The notes under the pieces were generated by a model, which saw only the letters and a list, made by a program, of their open reading frames with translations, was not told where the DNA came from and searched no databases. This document shows, one piece after another, positions 14,482 to 16,340 of a stretch of 16,340 nucleotides of DNA (position 1 is the first letter of the stretch; the number at the start of each line of letters is the position of its first letter). The position numbers were made by a program, and so were the translations under genes. Source of the DNA: CAZPZZ01 sp964591245 (GTDB lineage: Bacteria > Acidobacteriota > Vicinamibacteria > Vicinamibacterales > UBA8438); assembly GCA_964591245.1 (NCBI GenBank), contig CAZPZZ010000091.1, positions 1 through 16,340 of the forward strand. The letters are read 5' to 3'.

Positions 14482-14901
14482 CTATTGTGGTTGAAAGTCT
14501 GACGGAATGACCCCGGCCGGAAGGTGAAAACTCCAGTCACAGGTGCGCTCTTCCAGGTGGGACCGTACGGCCCGGAACAGGGCGCCTCTCTGTTCATCCG
14601 CCTGGTTGGCTGCGATTCTGGCGAGTATGAATTCTTCGAATTCGCCGAGATCTTCGACTTCAAGCACAAAGCTGACCCGTTCGCCAGCCGCGGCCACTTC
14701 CCTGAAGGCGCCGTACACGTTGCCGGGCAAATCCTCGGTCCCGGCGCGGAGATATTGCACGAGGTCTTGTGTCGCACGGGCATACTCCGGCCCTTGGCCA
14801 GGTTTCAATTGACAGTTTTCGACCGCAAGTTTGACCTGGCCTTCTGAAACTCCTGCCATCATTCCAATGAGGAAGAGGCCAGTCAGAAATATGTTTCGCA
14901 T
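14482..14901 (-). CDS. Secreted one-domain family B protein with a single cysteine pair
   Basis: A 139-aa exported protein; the signal peptide (MRNIFLTGLFLIGMMAGVSE) ends near EGQ22. Mature residues hold just two cysteines: C30 in VENCQLKPGQGPEYARA and C121 in EERTCDWSFHL. Between them are a helix (ARATQDLVQYLRAG), strand/helix VSFVLEVEDLGEFEEFILAR and a C-terminal helix. The same order and near-equal Cys spacing (91 versus 84 and 78) is found in both domains of the protein at 10534-11268. The ATG at 14901 has AGGAG at 8 nt. It lies 60 nt after the secreted NTF2-like gene and 56 nt before the DUF3303 gene. Fold (ABM-like) and disulfide are inferences; function is unknown. Confidence 0.82.
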   Translation of the reverse strand: MRNIFLTGLFLIGMMAGVSEGQVKLAVENCQLKPGQGPEYARATQDLVQYLRAGTEDLPGNVYGAFREVAAAGERVSFVLEVEDLGEFEEFILARIAANQADEQRGALFRAVRSHLEERTCDWSFHLPAGVIPSDFQPQ

Positions 14902-14961
14902 GACGTCGTCTCCTGAAGGTGTCGTCCAATTGATCAGCTCATGATGTTGGCGAGTCAGGCA

Positions 14962-15420
14962 CTATTGACCGGGGGCGCCGGTGCGCATCGGTGATGCATG
15001 ACGATGGGCCTGTTTCCATGCGCCATCCTGTTTGACGAGGACCGCCGTATAGCGCCAGGGCCCTTGATTGACCCCTCCACCGGGAAAACTGATGGAGCCC
15101 ACTTCATATGCCGTGAACACCGCGGTGTCCCCGTACACGTGCACCTTGATATCTCTGAATGAAAAGTCGAATGCTGCACCATTGTCCATGTTGTTCTGTA
15201 GGCCGGCCTGGTTGAATGGTGCGGCCGCGAGGGCGGCGCCCTGTGTAAACGCCGTGGCACCTGGCAGCATGTGCTCTGCGACCTTTGCCGCGTCTCCATC
15301 ATTCCAACCTGAGATGTAGTCCATGACGGCCGCTATGACATCGTCTTCATCGTCGGCGGTGGCGACTCCTGGTGCAAGCATCGTTGTTGCAGCTGCGAGT
15401 GCAATGATCAGTGATTTCAT
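14962..15420 (-). CDS. Secreted NTF2/SnoaL-like protein
   Basis: A 152-aa protein with a signal peptide (MKSLIIALAAATTMLAPGVA, cleavage near TA-D23) and an NTF2/SnoaL-like domain: helix DDVIAAVMDYISGWNDGDAA, HMLPGATAFTQG, then FRDIKVHVYGDTAVFTAYEV, PWRYTAVLVKQDGAWKQAHR and the terminal HASPM, a common ending in this superfamily. The ATG at 15420 has an excellent AAGGAGG at 6 nt; the frame remains open to 15561 without support. It is the second gene of cluster II. Exported NTF2-like domains are known as binding or isomerase-like folds; no specific ligand can be inferred. Confidence 0.89.
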   Translation of the reverse strand: MKSLIIALAAATTMLAPGVATADDEDDVIAAVMDYISGWNDGDAAKVAEHMLPGATAFTQGAALAAAPFNQAGLQNNMDNGAAFDFSFRDIKVHVYGDTAVFTAYEVGSISFPGGGVNQGPWRYTAVLVKQDGAWKQAHRHASPMRTGAPGQ

Positions 15421-15493
15421 GTTGTGCCTCCTTGGTCGGCCGTGCGACGCCACACCGGTACCGGCATTTACTGGCGTCTGCACTGTAGACGTG

Positions 15494-16243
15494 TTACGGC
15501 AACGAGAGATCCCGTCGCACCCGGATCGTGTAGCTGCTCTGTGAGCGAATGGACCTGGCAAGTTGTTCCATCAGTTCCCTGGCCTCCTGCTCGCCGTAGA
15601 CCTCGACCATGGTGGCGGGCAAGCTCCGTGCCGGCGGTGAGAGGGCGTTCCAGTTCTCCGCGGGAATGACCAGCGTGGCGTCCATGGACCCGCCGTTCGC
15701 CGTCATTTGCCAGAGGTATGGCCGGTCCCAGTTTCCGCGGTCGAGTCCCTCGCCGATTTTCGTAATCGCCGCCCGGAACTGGCCGGGTACACGTACGTCG
15801 AACTGTGTGACGGCGAAGAGTGTTATCCCACTGTAATCGTCCAGTGGCCGCGACAGTGCGGCATCCTGCTGGGTGATGGCACTGTCCTCAGCTTCGAAGT
15901 AGGGGCCCACCGTCGCGAGAAAGTGGCGTCCAGCCCCCACGCGGTCCTCCCAGGCGAACCGGCTATCCAGGTCAGCCCACTGGTGATTCCCTGACCGCAC
16001 CATGTAGCGTCCAAGGCCATCACCATTGACAAACTGGTACCAGACCCAGTCCCAGGGGTCGTCATTTTGCTTGCGCCACTGTACGTGCCGTTTCACGGCC
16101 GCCTCGAATTGCGCGATGTTTTCCGGTCGCACGGTGTGGACGTACGTTTGTGCGATATTTTCGGGTTGGGCTTCCGCGATCGTGGGAAATGCAAGGGCGG
16201 ACAGCATCAACGCTGCGGCAAGAGTTGTTAGTTTAGCGTTCAT
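15494..16243 (-). CDS. Secreted family A protein, first gene of cluster II
   Basis: A 249-aa exported protein; signal peptide MNAKLTTLAAALMLSALAFP ending AEA-Q26. The ATG at 16243 has AAGGA at about 7 nt; an upstream in-frame ATG at 16300 would bury the signal peptide. Unit 1: YVHTVRPENIAQFEAAVKRH (F46-E47), Trp-rich stretch 60-70, RYMVRSGNHQWADLDSR. Unit 2: GITLFAVTQFDVRVPGQFRA, then MDATLVIPAENWNAL. It ends GEQEARELMEQLARSIR and YTIRVRRDLSLP. The last ~32 residues align without gaps to the end of the protein at 8501-9268. Length, export and layout equal those of the other two family A proteins; sequence identity is low. Function unknown. Confidence 0.85.
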   Translation of the reverse strand: MNAKLTTLAAALMLSALAFPTIAEAQPENIAQTYVHTVRPENIAQFEAAVKRHVQWRKQNDDPWDWVWYQFVNGDGLGRYMVRSGNHQWADLDSRFAWEDRVGAGRHFLATVGPYFEAEDSAITQQDAALSRPLDDYSGITLFAVTQFDVRVPGQFRAAITKIGEGLDRGNWDRPYLWQMTANGGSMDATLVIPAENWNALSPPARSLPATMVEVYGEQEARELMEQLARSIRSQSSYTIRVRRDLSLP

Positions 16244-16340
16244 TCTTGTTCCTTCCCTTATTGGGAACCAGCGGCATGTGTCCGGTGCGCGCCTGCGCAT
16301 CTATGGACGTCACCCGACTCCGCGCCGCATTGAAAGATGG
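16244..16340. other. Upstream region of cluster II, window edge
   Basis: 97 bp in front of the family A gene. It holds the Shine-Dalgarno (GGAAGGA) but no convincing promoter hexamers and no gene. The promoter of cluster II may lie here or beyond the edge. Confidence 0.35.

Overview
The window looks like chromosomal DNA of a high-GC, Gram-negative, heterotrophic bacterium. My best guess is Acidobacteriota (Vicinamibacteria-like), possibly marine or metagenome-derived. The reasons are: most products carry signal peptides; there is a CBM9/DUF5916 outer-membrane barrel protein; there is a large serine beta-lactamase-like hydrolase and an M19 dipeptidase; and one protein ends in three 'DPxLxxGxxIxxxHxxELR' modules of a kind I associate with Acidobacteriota. 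The taxonomic call is inference. No rRNA, tRNA, CRISPR array, transposase or prophage gene is visible.

Left part (1-2856, minus strand): a three-gene run. A secreted M19 membrane-dipeptidase-type enzyme is followed 16 nt later by a secreted matrixin-fold protein, then by a secreted protein cut by the window edge. The matrixin-fold protein has lost the whole HExxH zinc helix and carries a cadherin-like domain and three C-terminal repeats. Centre-left (3006-7854, plus strand): a 954-aa TolB/FlgO-like + CBM9-like + DUF5916 barrel protein; a secreted serine hydrolase with an overlapping 27-codon leader ORF; and a small DUF2288 protein. The 149-bp gap at 2857-3005 is a divergent promoter region.

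Right part (7953-16243): two minus-strand gene clusters that share the same three building blocks. Cluster I (11268 down to 7953) encodes a two-domain secreted protein with paired cysteines ('family B'), an SMP-30-like lipoprotein propeller, a ~255-aa secreted two-domain protein ('family A') and an NTF2/SnoaL-like protein. Cluster II (16243 down to 14147) encodes a family A protein, a secreted NTF2/SnoaL-like protein, a one-domain family B protein and a DUF3303 protein, and ends in a clear Rho-independent terminator. Between the clusters lie an EamA/DMT permease (minus) and a third family A gene (plus), transcribed divergently. Families A and B look like exported alpha/beta (ferredoxin-like, ABM/Dabb-style) domains. 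I cannot assign a reaction to them, and this repeated A + B + NTF2-like set is the best candidate in the window for an undescribed system.

Regulatory signals I can support: a sigma70-like promoter with a roughly 210-nt structured leader in front of cluster I, a TATAAT box placed so that the barrel-protein mRNA could be leaderless, and the cluster II terminator. Start codons were chosen mainly by Shine-Dalgarno sequence and signal-peptide position; several open frames run further upstream, but without support.
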